Position numbers and translations under genes: made by a program. The notes under the pieces were generated by a model. The model did not search any database. It was not told the origin of the DNA and was given only the letters and a program-made list of their open reading frames with translations. A stretch of 35,930 nucleotides of DNA, taken from the NCBI GenBank assembly GCA_016934415.1, contig JAFGSW010000062.1:1-35930 (forward strand). The letters are read 5' to 3'. The DNA is from Spirochaetales bacterium. Lineage in GTDB: Bacteria > Spirochaetota > Spirochaetia > SZUA-6 > RPPD01. This document shows, in pieces, positions 18,791 to 26,514 of this stretch. Within the stretch, counting starts at the first letter, position 1; each line of letters opens with the position of its first letter.

Positions 18791-21700
18791 TCATCCCCGC
18801 TCCGCCACCCGCTTGCCCTGCTTGGCGGCCACACGCCCGGCCTGGAGAAGAAAGCTCTCGAAACGCGCCTCAAGAAGCTGAGGATAGGGCGTCCCGTCCG
18901 ACTCGACGGTGAGGAACGGGATGCGGTCGTCTTCCCCGAAGCCCGGCAGGTCGAGGGGCTTGCCGGCGGATTCGTAGGCCGCGCGCTTTCCCGACACGTC
19001 GGCCTGGGGCGCGGTGACCGCGTCCCCAAAACGCGTCTGCATGCAGCCGAACGGCCCGACATTGACGACGCCCGCGTACTTGGTGAGCGCATCGCGCATG
19101 GTAATGGCCGAGATGATGCCCGGTTCTCCGTCAAGCTCCGGAGGCACGGCCGAGGAAAACCTCATGAGGTCGTCGATGTCGATCGGTTCGTAGGCGTACA
19201 ATCCAGACCGGGCGAAAAGCCGCTTGAGCTTCCGCTCGACCCATCCTTGAGTCCGTTCGGAGATGAAGAGCTCGAGGCGGGCGGCGAAGGTTTGGTCGGG
19301 ATCCTTGATGCCCCGCTTGATCATCCAGCTGATATAATACATGACTTCGGCCAGCGGGGCCGTGCTGACGAGAAATCCCGAACGCGCCAGGCGGTGGGCC
19401 AGTCCGAGGTTCGAGAACGAGTCGCGCCGCACGAAGAATTCGCCGGTGACGGCGATCCGCGCGGCCTCCGACAGCGGCATGACCAGGGGCAGGGCCCGAA
19501 GGCGCTTCATCGACTCCCGCGCCTGGTTGTAGAAGGCCCGGCCCCGTTTCTCGAGCGCGGCGCAAATTTTCGCGAACTCCTCCTCGAAAACCCGCACGCC
19601 TTCCTCCCGGTCGCGGGCCAGGGCGAGGACGGAACAGTAGACGTCGTCCATGACGTCGGCCACGAGCACCGCCTTCCAGGCATTGAACAGCACCCGCACT
19701 CCCATTCCCGCGAACTTGCCGTCGAGACTCAAGTTGAGCGGCGCCACGTCGGCGATACGCCTGTCGTGCAGGAGCTGGTTCATGAAAACATGATACTGCC
19801 CGAGGCGGCAGTGGCCGGCGGCTTCGGGCAGGAACAGCATGAGCTTTTCGTCCGGACGCTTCGGCTTTTCGTCCCGGAGGTATTTGAGCAGCCCGCCGAT
19901 GCAGACGATGAGCGGCATGCACTCTTTGCCCGTGGTGACGCTCCTCCCGAGCTTGAGCGTCTCCGCGTCCGAGGCCGGCAGGGCCTCGCTCCGCATGTGC
20001 AAGCCCCGGAAGACGGCCGCCAGGGCGTGGCTGCCATAGCGGCCGATCGACGGGAGGAGGATTTTCACCCGCGGATCGGAAAAAGTGAAGCGTTTTCCTT
20101 CGGAATCGATGAAAAACGCCCCGGTATGTTCGAAACTGACGCGCGCGTTGCGGAAACCGTTCGGGCACGCGTTGGTCCCCCCGATCGTCGCCGGCGCTGC
20201 GAATTCGCGCTGAACGACACGGTAATTGTGGACCACGTCCAGGAAGGCGTCGATGCGCGTGTTGAGGCCCGCGTCCGCCGTGTGCGCGTCGAGTTCCAGC
20301 GTGAGCGACGGCTTTCGGCCCATGATTTTCCGGAAATACGGCACGATGAACGAATCCGGCGCGCAGAGAAAATTGGTGACGAACACGCCGAAGAGGCGCG
20401 TATGGCGAGCGACGAGCGAGGCGGCGCGAAGCAGGCGTTGCCCCGCTTCCCAGTGCATGCTCCGCCGGTACTCCTCGGGCAGCGGTTCGTCCTGGTACGG
20501 CAAAAAATGGAAAGGAATGATGGTCCGGCCGCGGGAGGAGAACTTCTTCGGGATGCCCTTGTTCGCCTCGGCGGCGTAGGCGTTGTAGGCGCGGCCGAAG
20601 AGAACGACGGCCGTCGCCTCCGGATCGGTTGCGGCCCTGAGCTCGAGCTCATCGATCGCCTCTTTGCCCAGAATGCGGCACTCCTCCTCGTACGAATACT
20701 GGAGCGTGACCGCCGCGGCGAAGGCCCTTTCCGCCGCTTCCGCCGTGAAGCCCAGCTCGCGGGCGAGCCTCACCAGCGTGCGCCGGCCCCGTTCCCAGCC
20801 TCCGGAAAAATTAAGGAAAGGCGTGAGGATCTTCGCGCGCAGTCCCTTCTTGCGGAACGCCTGCTTGATGTAGAACCCCTCGCCCCGGCTGAACCCGCAG
20901 GTGGAGCAGTAGTCGTGCTTGCGCGTCCCGTTCGGCACGTAGAGCTCCTTGGCGAAGGGCAGGAACACATAGTCCGGATCCTTGGCGATCAAATTCTTAA
21001 ACAGGCCGATGGCGATCTCCGCCGGGTAGCACATCGAGGTGACGAGATGTTCGGATGCGCCCTCGTCCACCGCGTCGGGGAGGATGATACGCGCGCCCAA
21101 AAGTGAAAAGAAATTGTAGTAGAGGGGAAAGAGCGATTGGGAGAGAAAGGAGGTGCTGATGCCGATCGAGGGCGCGCCTTCCGCCGCGGGCCGAGGCGGC
21201 GCGTACTTCCCGAACACCAACTCGTGATTCGTCTTGACGAAATCGATGCTTGCATTGACGACGCCCGCTTCGTCGGCGTCCGCGTCGACGGCGCGTGCGC
21301 TTACGACGCGTGCGTCGCTGGACCGCCGGTGCGCCGAGTAATAGCGGTCGCAAGACCCGCCGAAGCTCCAGAGCTCATTCCCCACCCGCAGGCGCGCAAT
21401 CGAGCATTTGAGATCGCACTTCTCTTTTCCGCCGCGGCAGACAAAATTCGATTCGCGCCTCACCTCCCGGCCGACGATCTCGGCCATGTCGAAATTTTTC
21501 TCCCGGATGAGCCCGAGGGCGATCCGTTTCTTGATCTCGAGCGCGACGCCGAAAGCGCCCATGAGTCCGGGCTCGGGCGGCACATGCACAGGCTTACGGA
21601 GGATGGCGGCCATGGCGAGGGGCACGGCCTTGTTGTAGCAGACCCCGCCCTGCATGAAGATCTTTTTCCCCACCGGCCGCGCGCCCTTCACTCGGTTGGT

Positions 21701-23227
21701 GTAATTGAAACAAATCGAGTAGACGAGTCCGGCGAGGATGTCGTTCCTCCCGACGAGCTCGTGCGCCGCGTTTTTGACGTCGGAGGAGATGAAGGCGGCG
21801 CATTGGTCGGAGAAATTGGGCGGCCGCCCGGCCTCGAGCGCCAGGCCGCCGATCTCCTCGGTCTTCACCCCGAGCGATTCCAGCGCCGCCTCTTCGAGAA
21901 ACGAGCCGGTGCCGGCGGAGCAGGCTTCGTTCATGGCGTAATCGCTCGCCACGCCCGCGGTGAGATGGGTGTACTTGGCGTCCTGCCCGCCGATTTCGAA
22001 GATCGTGTCCACCTCGGGATCGAAGTGCACGGCGGCCGCGGCGTGGGCGACGATCTCGTTCACGACGCCCTCGGTGCCCGCGTACAGCCCCGCAATGTGC
22101 CGTCCCGAACCGGTCACCCCGATCCCTAAAATTTCCACCGGGGTGCCGGAGAGCTTTTTCAGGAGCGAAGTGAAGCAGGCGCGCGAAGCGGCCACCGGGT
22201 CGCCGTTCGTGCGCAGGTAGACCGAGGCGAGGAGGGCGTCGTCGGCCGACCGCACGAGCACGGCTTTGGTGGTGGTGGAACCGACGTCGAGCCCGAGCAG
22301 GCAGCGGTCGCCCGCGGCCGCGGTTCCGTAGGCGAGCTCTCCCCGCGTGACGAGCGGGCGCGCTGCTTGTAATGGCGGGAGGAAGGAGAAGCTCGAAACG
22401 GCTTCCCGATAAATCTTCTCGGTCAGGGGTCGCCCGCGTTCGAATGCGGCCAGGGCGGCGCCGAGCGCCTCGAAGTAGGGAGCTTCTTCGGGTACGGTCA
22501 CGTCGCTGAGTTTTTCCTTCAGGAACCGGAGCACTCCCCGGTTGAGCGCCGTACCGCCCACCAGGCAGAGGCGCCGGTTCTCGAATTTGGCGGCGATCTC
22601 GAGGATTTTCTTGGCGACCATGCGGCAGAGTCCGGCGGTGACGTTGGCGATCGGCTCGCCCTTGTTGAGGGCGTGAGTGCAGTCCGATTTGGAGAACACG
22701 GAGCAGCGGCCGCTCACCGCGTACGGTTCGCCTTCGAGACCAAGATCCACCGCTTCCTCGAGCGTCAGGTTCATGCGCCGGATCTGCTGGAGGAAAAACT
22801 CGCCGGTTCCGGAGGCGCATTTGTTGCCCGTGGAAAGCCCGGCGATCTTCCGGTCGCGGTCGAGGGCGTAGACGAGGAACGTCTCGCCGCCCGCGGACAC
22901 GAGGGCGTCGAAACGAGCGCCGCCCCGCCGCGAGAGATAGTCGAGAGCGTGCTCGGTCGCCTCCGGCTCGCTTATGGAATCGATTGCCAGGAGGTTTCGA
23001 AATTTGCGCCCGGTCGCGAGTGCCGGGATATCGGCCAGGGGCTCTCCCGTTGCGAGTTCCGCCAACACCTCATCCAGGGAGCGGCGTGGATTCCCCTCGT
23101 GCGTGCGCCTGACAACTCGTTTGATCTCGATGGCGGCATCGGTTTTTATCTCGATTTTTACCGCACTTATGGTGGAAGCCCCCAGGCACAGGCCGATCGC
23201 CTTGCGGGGCGACTCATGTTCCGTCAT
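18791..23227 (-). CDS. Giant acyl-CoA dehydratase activase-like protein (two BadF/BcrA ATPase domains + DUF2229-type region)
   Basis: The product has 1478 residues from ATG 23227, which has AAGGA 7 bp upstream; an in-frame start at 23251 is less likely. Two ASKHA ATPase domains lie in tandem. The first (about 10-280) has IGLCLGASTISAVKIEI and CASGTGEFF. The second (about 305-590) has LLGLDVGSTTTKAVLV, IFEIGGQDAKYTHL and NEACSAGTGSFLEEAA, the Cys-containing motif that ligates the bridging [4Fe-4S] cluster in activases. From about 690, IGISTSFLSQSLFPLYYNFF opens a DUF2229/2-hydroxyacyl-CoA-dehydratase-like region with several cysteines (SMCYPAE, DYCSTCGFSRG, ACPNGFRN, TTGKECMPL). Proteins of this layout occur widely in anaerobes and their substrate is unknown. 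Small activases use ATP to drive low-potential electrons into dehydratases; this one appears to carry activator and acceptor parts in one chain. It is divergent from the HD gene. Confidence 0.9.
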   Translation of the reverse strand: MTEHESPRKAIGLCLGASTISAVKIEIKTDAAIEIKRVVRRTHEGNPRRSLDEVLAELATGEPLADIPALATGRKFRNLLAIDSISEPEATEHALDYLSRRGGARFDALVSAGGETFLVYALDRDRKIAGLSTGNKCASGTGEFFLQQIRRMNLTLEEAVDLGLEGEPYAVSGRCSVFSKSDCTHALNKGEPIANVTAGLCRMVAKKILEIAAKFENRRLCLVGGTALNRGVLRFLKEKLSDVTVPEEAPYFEALGAALAAFERGRPLTEKIYREAVSSFSFLPPLQAARPLVTRGELAYGTAAAGDRCLLGLDVGSTTTKAVLVRSADDALLASVYLRTNGDPVAASRACFTSLLKKLSGTPVEILGIGVTGSGRHIAGLYAGTEGVVNEIVAHAAAAVHFDPEVDTIFEIGGQDAKYTHLTAGVASDYAMNEACSAGTGSFLEEAALESLGVKTEEIGGLALEAGRPPNFSDQCAAFISSDVKNAAHELVGRNDILAGLVYSICFNYTNRVKGARPVGKKIFMQGGVCYNKAVPLAMAAILRKPVHVPPEPGLMGAFGVALEIKKRIALGLIREKNFDMAEIVGREVRRESNFVCRGGKEKCDLKCSIARLRVGNELWSFGGSCDRYYSAHRRSSDARVVSARAVDADADEAGVVNASIDFVKTNHELVFGKYAPPRPAAEGAPSIGISTSFLSQSLFPLYYNFFSLLGARIILPDAVDEGASEHLVTSMCYPAEIAIGLFKNLIAKDPDYVFLPFAKELYVPNGTRKHDYCSTCGFSRGEGFYIKQAFRKKGLRAKILTPFLNFSGGWERGRRTLVRLARELGFTAEAAERAFAAAVTLQYSYEEECRILGKEAIDELELRAATDPEATAVVLFGRAYNAYAAEANKGIPKKFSSRGRTIIPFHFLPYQDEPLPEEYRRSMHWEAGQRLLRAASLVARHTRLFGVFVTNFLCAPDSFIVPYFRKIMGRKPSLTLELDAHTADAGLNTRIDAFLDVVHNYRVVQREFAAPATIGGTNACPNGFRNARVSFEHTGAFFIDSEGKRFTFSDPRVKILLPSIGRYGSHALAAVFRGLHMRSEALPASDAETLKLGRSVTTGKECMPLIVCIGGLLKYLRDEKPKRPDEKLMLFLPEAAGHCRLGQYHVFMNQLLHDRRIADVAPLNLSLDGKFAGMGVRVLFNAWKAVLVADVMDDVYCSVLALARDREEGVRVFEEEFAKICAALEKRGRAFYNQARESMKRLRALPLVMPLSEAARIAVTGEFFVRRDSFSNLGLAHRLARSGFLVSTAPLAEVMYYISWMIKRGIKDPDQTFAARLELFISERTQGWVERKLKRLFARSGLYAYEPIDIDDLMRFSSAVPPELDGEPGIISAITMRDALTKYAGVVNVGPFGCMQTRFGDAVTAPQADVSGKRAAYESAGKPLDLPGFGEDDRIPFLTVESDGTPYPQLLEARFESFLLQAGRVAAKQGKRVAERG

Positions 23228-23384
23228 GTTTTTTCCTTGGACGACGCGCACGCGGCGCGCTTATTTCATGGGCAATGGTACCATGGTCCCCTCTCGGTTT
23301 TCAAGGCTGTGGTTTCCGCTTGCCCTTTCCATTCGTATCTTATAAAATCATGGCGGATTTTTGACTTTGGAAAGAAGGCGGCCG

Positions 23385-24473
23385 GTGGAACGACTTCTCA
23401 ACACCCTCCAGGCTTCGGGCCAGAGATTTCTCCTCCAGACCTACTCGGCCCTGGACCGGTACTACCGCAAAAAAAACGGACAGGCGTATTACTTTCTCAC
23501 CCAGGCGCCGCTCGCTCTTCTCGCCAGGCTCTTCGACGACGTCGAGTACCGCGGCACGAGCGAGAGTGACGCGATTGTCACCCTGCCCGGCGGCGCGCGA
23601 GCCTTCTTCCAATGCGTCGATTCGCTCGAGCGGCCGCCCGCGCGAGCCTTCACGGTCCAGCGGCTCTACTACGATTTTGACGACGACCGCTACCTGGACC
23701 CCTCGGGCGTATACTCAGACCTGCGCGCCAGGGTGCTCGCCTCCCGCGATCCGGAGCCGACCACGCCGGAACTGCTCCGCGACGCCGCCCTGCTCATCGC
23801 CCGCTACGACCTCGACCATTCCCCGGATATGTTCGGACCGTACCCGGAAAACCGGCAGCTTCCGGTCTATGAGCAGAAGCTGCTGCTCCTCTCACTCTTC
23901 GCGTCCGATTCGGCGGAGAAGGGACTCGCCCTTCTCCGTGAAACCGGCTTCATCCGCGTCCACTGGCCGGAAATAGAGGCGATGGCCGCCGTTCCCCAGA
24001 CCAAGGACCATCACCCCGAAGGCCATGTATTCGATCACGTCCTGGCGGCGTTCGGTTACCGCAAGAAGCGCGACCCGGCCCTCGCCTTCGCCATTTTTCT
24101 CCACGATCTCGGAAAAACCGTGGCCGAGGGAACGAAAGACCAGCCGTACCGCGACCACGCCGGACGGGGCGCCGCCCTGGCGAGCGGCTTTTTGCGGCGC
24201 CTGGGGATGAACCCCGGGTTCATCGATGACGTGGCCTGGCTGATCCGCTTTCACATGATGCCGGAAGCGCTTCCGCGCATGCCGCTCTACCGGATCGAAA
24301 AACTCCTCGCCTCCCCGCTCTTCCCCACCCTGCTCGAGCTCTACCGCGCCGATCTGCTCTCCACCTACCGCGGCCCCGGCAAGTATTACGAAGCCTGCCG
24401 CCTCTACCAAGCCTACCTGAAAAAATCGGGCAATCCGTTCAAGCCGCTTTCGGCCGGCAAGCCGATAACCTGA
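23385..24473 (+). CDS. HD-domain protein with degenerate CCA-transferase-like N-terminus
   Basis: The product has 362 residues from GTG 23385, chosen for the AGAAGG upstream; a TTG at 23361 is also in frame. Residues 200-300 are an HD phosphohydrolase domain with HHPEGHVFDHVLAA, FLHDLGK, RDHAGRG and RFHMMPEALPRM, all metal ligands present. The N-terminal half follows the tRNA nucleotidyltransferase fold: TVQRLYYDFDDDRYLDPSGV followed by YSDLRARVL mirrors the family's TINALAYD...LIDPFGGLEDLK segment. The catalytic GGxVRD and DxD motifs that should lie before it are absent, so CCA addition is not expected. It is likely an HD hydrolase (phosphatase or phosphodiesterase) derived from a CCA enzyme. 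Confidence 0.8.
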   Translation: MERLLNTLQASGQRFLLQTYSALDRYYRKKNGQAYYFLTQAPLALLARLFDDVEYRGTSESDAIVTLPGGARAFFQCVDSLERPPARAFTVQRLYYDFDDDRYLDPSGVYSDLRARVLASRDPEPTTPELLRDAALLIARYDLDHSPDMFGPYPENRQLPVYEQKLLLLSLFASDSAEKGLALLRETGFIRVHWPEIEAMAAVPQTKDHHPEGHVFDHVLAAFGYRKKRDPALAFAIFLHDLGKTVAEGTKDQPYRDHAGRGAALASGFLRRLGMNPGFIDDVAWLIRFHMMPEALPRMPLYRIEKLLASPLFPTLLELYRADLLSTYRGPGKYYEACRLYQAYLKKSGNPFKPLSAGKPIT

Positions 24474-24518
24474 TTCTCATTCAGCATCAAACGGTAATTG
24501 CGTCCGATAAATTTCCTA

Positions 24519-24680
24519 CAGGAAACACGGAAGAGAGGAACCCAGGATAATAGAGGCTCAAGGAAAAATAAGGCGATGCAGGTCCAGACTAAATTAGATT
24601 TTTTCAATGTCTTCAAATAACTCTGCCTAAATCTTCTACTTTTACTCCTTTCCTGGTTTCATCCCTTCATGGCTTCCTTA
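24519..24680. repeat. Intergenic inverted-repeat element with CCAGGAA arms, degenerate copy
   Basis: In the convergent gap 24474-24702, left arm 24519-24547 (CAGGAAACACGGAAGAGAGG then AACCCAGGA) faces right arm 24651-24680 (minus strand TAAGGAAGCCATGAAGGGAT then GAAACCAGGA). The core of about 103 bp is AT-rich. No gene or T-tract terminator is seen. Confidence 0.65.
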
Positions 24681-24702
24681 GGGATTCTTTCTTCATCAAT
24701 GA

Positions 24703-26169
24703 TTACGTGCGCCGGTCGGAGTCGATCGCCTCGTAGACTTTCTGCAAAAGGGTGGTCGGGGAAAATGGGGCGATGACGATATTGTCCGTTCCCGCGTCCT
24801 TGTAGCGGAGGGCGTCGATCTTGTTGATCTGCTCCGCGATGATGACGACCGAGGTCTTTCGCCGGGTGGCGGCGCTCCGGACGGTGCGCAAAATCTCCAG
24901 GCTGGGCTCAAGACCGGACTTGGAATCGATGAAAACGAGAAAGTACTGTTTTTTCTCCAATAGTTCGCCAACCGCCACGCCGTCCGCGGCCGCGTCGATG
25001 GTGAAATAGACGTCCAGCACGTGCGCGACGAGCTCGCGCGTCTCCTCGCTCGAGGCGACGATGAGCAGGTTCTGGCCCTTCGCGTTCCTGAAAAACAGCG
25101 TCAGCTTTTCGTCGAGAACGCTCACCGGCGTCTTTTCGGTCACCACCGGTTCATAGGCGCTCGAAAGGATGTCGAGGGCGCGTTCGGCGTCCGTCAGACT
25201 GTCGAATTCCAGCGCGTCGCGTCGTATTTCATCCGGATTGAAATCGCTGAAGTAGGAGAGGGTCTGCATCTGATGCTCGCCGAGGTAGGCGAGCATGTCG
25301 GCCGACACGGGCGTGTGCGCGGGAATCACCCGGCGCCCCTGCTGGTCGTACAGGTCGAAAATGAAGACGCTGCCGGACTTGATGAATTCGACCGGCACCG
25401 TTTTCCGCTTGTCGAAATCGATCTGGAGAGTCTGCAGGGCGGTGAGAAAATCCGGGGCGATCTGGTAATGTGCGTAATCGTGATTCATTTTTAAAAACGA
25501 AAGAAGCCGCGGAACGGCTGAGAGAATCTGGACATAGTGTTCTTCCACCTTGAATTCCGGGTGCGTCGTAAACTGAAAAAGCAGCTTGACGTTGTCTTCG
25601 GTGATCGATTCGGGATAGAGGGAGGGGAGGATGAGGAGCATGCGCGGCGATTTGACGGCCTTGCGGATGCAGAAATCCCGGACGTAATAATCGAATAAGA
25701 CAAGTTTTTCCGGTTCGAGGTTCCCCTCTATCTGCGAAACGATGATGTTCCCGCGCGCGCAGATGTCCATCAGCATCGGCATGGTTTTCTTCACCGGAGG
25801 AAGCGGGATGCCGAAGGCATTGAGAATGCGTTCGACGACGATCACCGGGTTCACCGGCGTCGAGATGAAGGCCCGCACTCCCATCTTCTTGAATTCGACG
25901 ATCTCGCGGCTCTTGAAGTCGCCGATGAGATATATCGGAATCTTATCCGTCGCCTGCGTGGCGTTTTTTTTCAGGAGAAAGCCCCGGGCGTCGACTCCCT
26001 TGAACGTCTTGTTGGCGATGACGAGGTGCGGTTTATAGTGGACGCACTGGGCCATCCCGTCGACGACGTCAAGGGTGGTCTTCACCTCGAACCCGCTTAA
26101 GGTGAGGTAGCGGGAGAAAAAATCGATAAAAACGGCATCCGGATGACAAATGAGCACTTTTATGATCAT
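24703..26169 (-). CDS. Protein with two degenerate receiver-like domains
   Basis: The 488-residue product starts with MIIKVLICHPDAVFIDFFSR, a receiver-like fold (1-125) in which the phospho-acceptor position reads LVIANKTFKG, so the Asp is missing. The middle part (about 140-350) is an uncharacterised alpha/beta region with ALQTLQIDFDKRKTVPVEFI and VSADMLAYLGEHQMQTLSYF; the latter resembles c-di-GMP or HD-GYP accessory regions only loosely. The C-terminal domain (365-485) looks like a second receiver: LLIVASSEETRELVAHVLDV, FLVFIDSKSG with an Asp, SVVIIAEQ, and NIVIAPFSP where KPF would be expected, so the conserved Lys is missing. It is probably a non-phosphorylated adaptor in the cytoplasm. 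It is monocistronic between two repeat elements. Confidence 0.8.
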   Translation of the reverse strand: MIIKVLICHPDAVFIDFFSRYLTLSGFEVKTTLDVVDGMAQCVHYKPHLVIANKTFKGVDARGFLLKKNATQATDKIPIYLIGDFKSREIVEFKKMGVRAFISTPVNPVIVVERILNAFGIPLPPVKKTMPMLMDICARGNIIVSQIEGNLEPEKLVLFDYYVRDFCIRKAVKSPRMLLILPSLYPESITEDNVKLLFQFTTHPEFKVEEHYVQILSAVPRLLSFLKMNHDYAHYQIAPDFLTALQTLQIDFDKRKTVPVEFIKSGSVFIFDLYDQQGRRVIPAHTPVSADMLAYLGEHQMQTLSYFSDFNPDEIRRDALEFDSLTDAERALDILSSAYEPVVTEKTPVSVLDEKLTLFFRNAKGQNLLIVASSEETRELVAHVLDVYFTIDAAADGVAVGELLEKKQYFLVFIDSKSGLEPSLEILRTVRSAATRRKTSVVIIAEQINKIDALRYKDAGTDNIVIAPFSPTTLLQKVYEAIDSDRRT

Positions 26170-26264
26170 ACGGTATTCATCGCCTCTTGTTCTTCATTAT
26201 AGGCAAAGAGGTCGATTTCTGCAACAATTGTCGGCTCGCAGGGACTCTATTGGGACTACATCGC

Positions 26265-26478
26265 GAAGAATTTATAAAGAAACCGGGAGAAAAGGAAGCC
26301 AGGAAGAGAGAGAGGGTATACTGAGAAAAAGTAATATTTCGGAATCAGCCTTTTTTCTTACAATGTCGTTCGGTGAGAGTTTAGTAAGGCATTTCGTCTA
26401 TCAGATTTTTTTTCTTCACACTTTTACCCTTTTTCACTTCCTGGCTTCTTCATTTCCCGGTTTCCTTATGAATTCTTC
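26265..26478. repeat. Best-preserved intergenic inverted-repeat element (42-bp arms)
   Basis: The 345-bp gap 26170-26514 holds no convincing gene. Left arm 26265-26306 and right arm 26437-26478 match in 36 of 42 positions when one is reverse-complemented. Shared pieces are GAAGAATT, TAA, GAAACCGGGA and GAAGCCAGGAAG. The core (26307-26436, 130 bp) is AT-rich and does not resemble the other cores. The element lies between two minus-strand genes. Confidence 0.85.
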
Positions 26479-26514
26479 CGGGAATAAAATCCACAAGGAG
26501 GATGGCCAAAGAGA

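Noticed and set aside
23385..24473. Functional CCA-adding enzyme or poly(A) polymerase
   Set aside because: GGxVRD and DxD nucleotidyltransferase motifs are absent from the N-terminal part.
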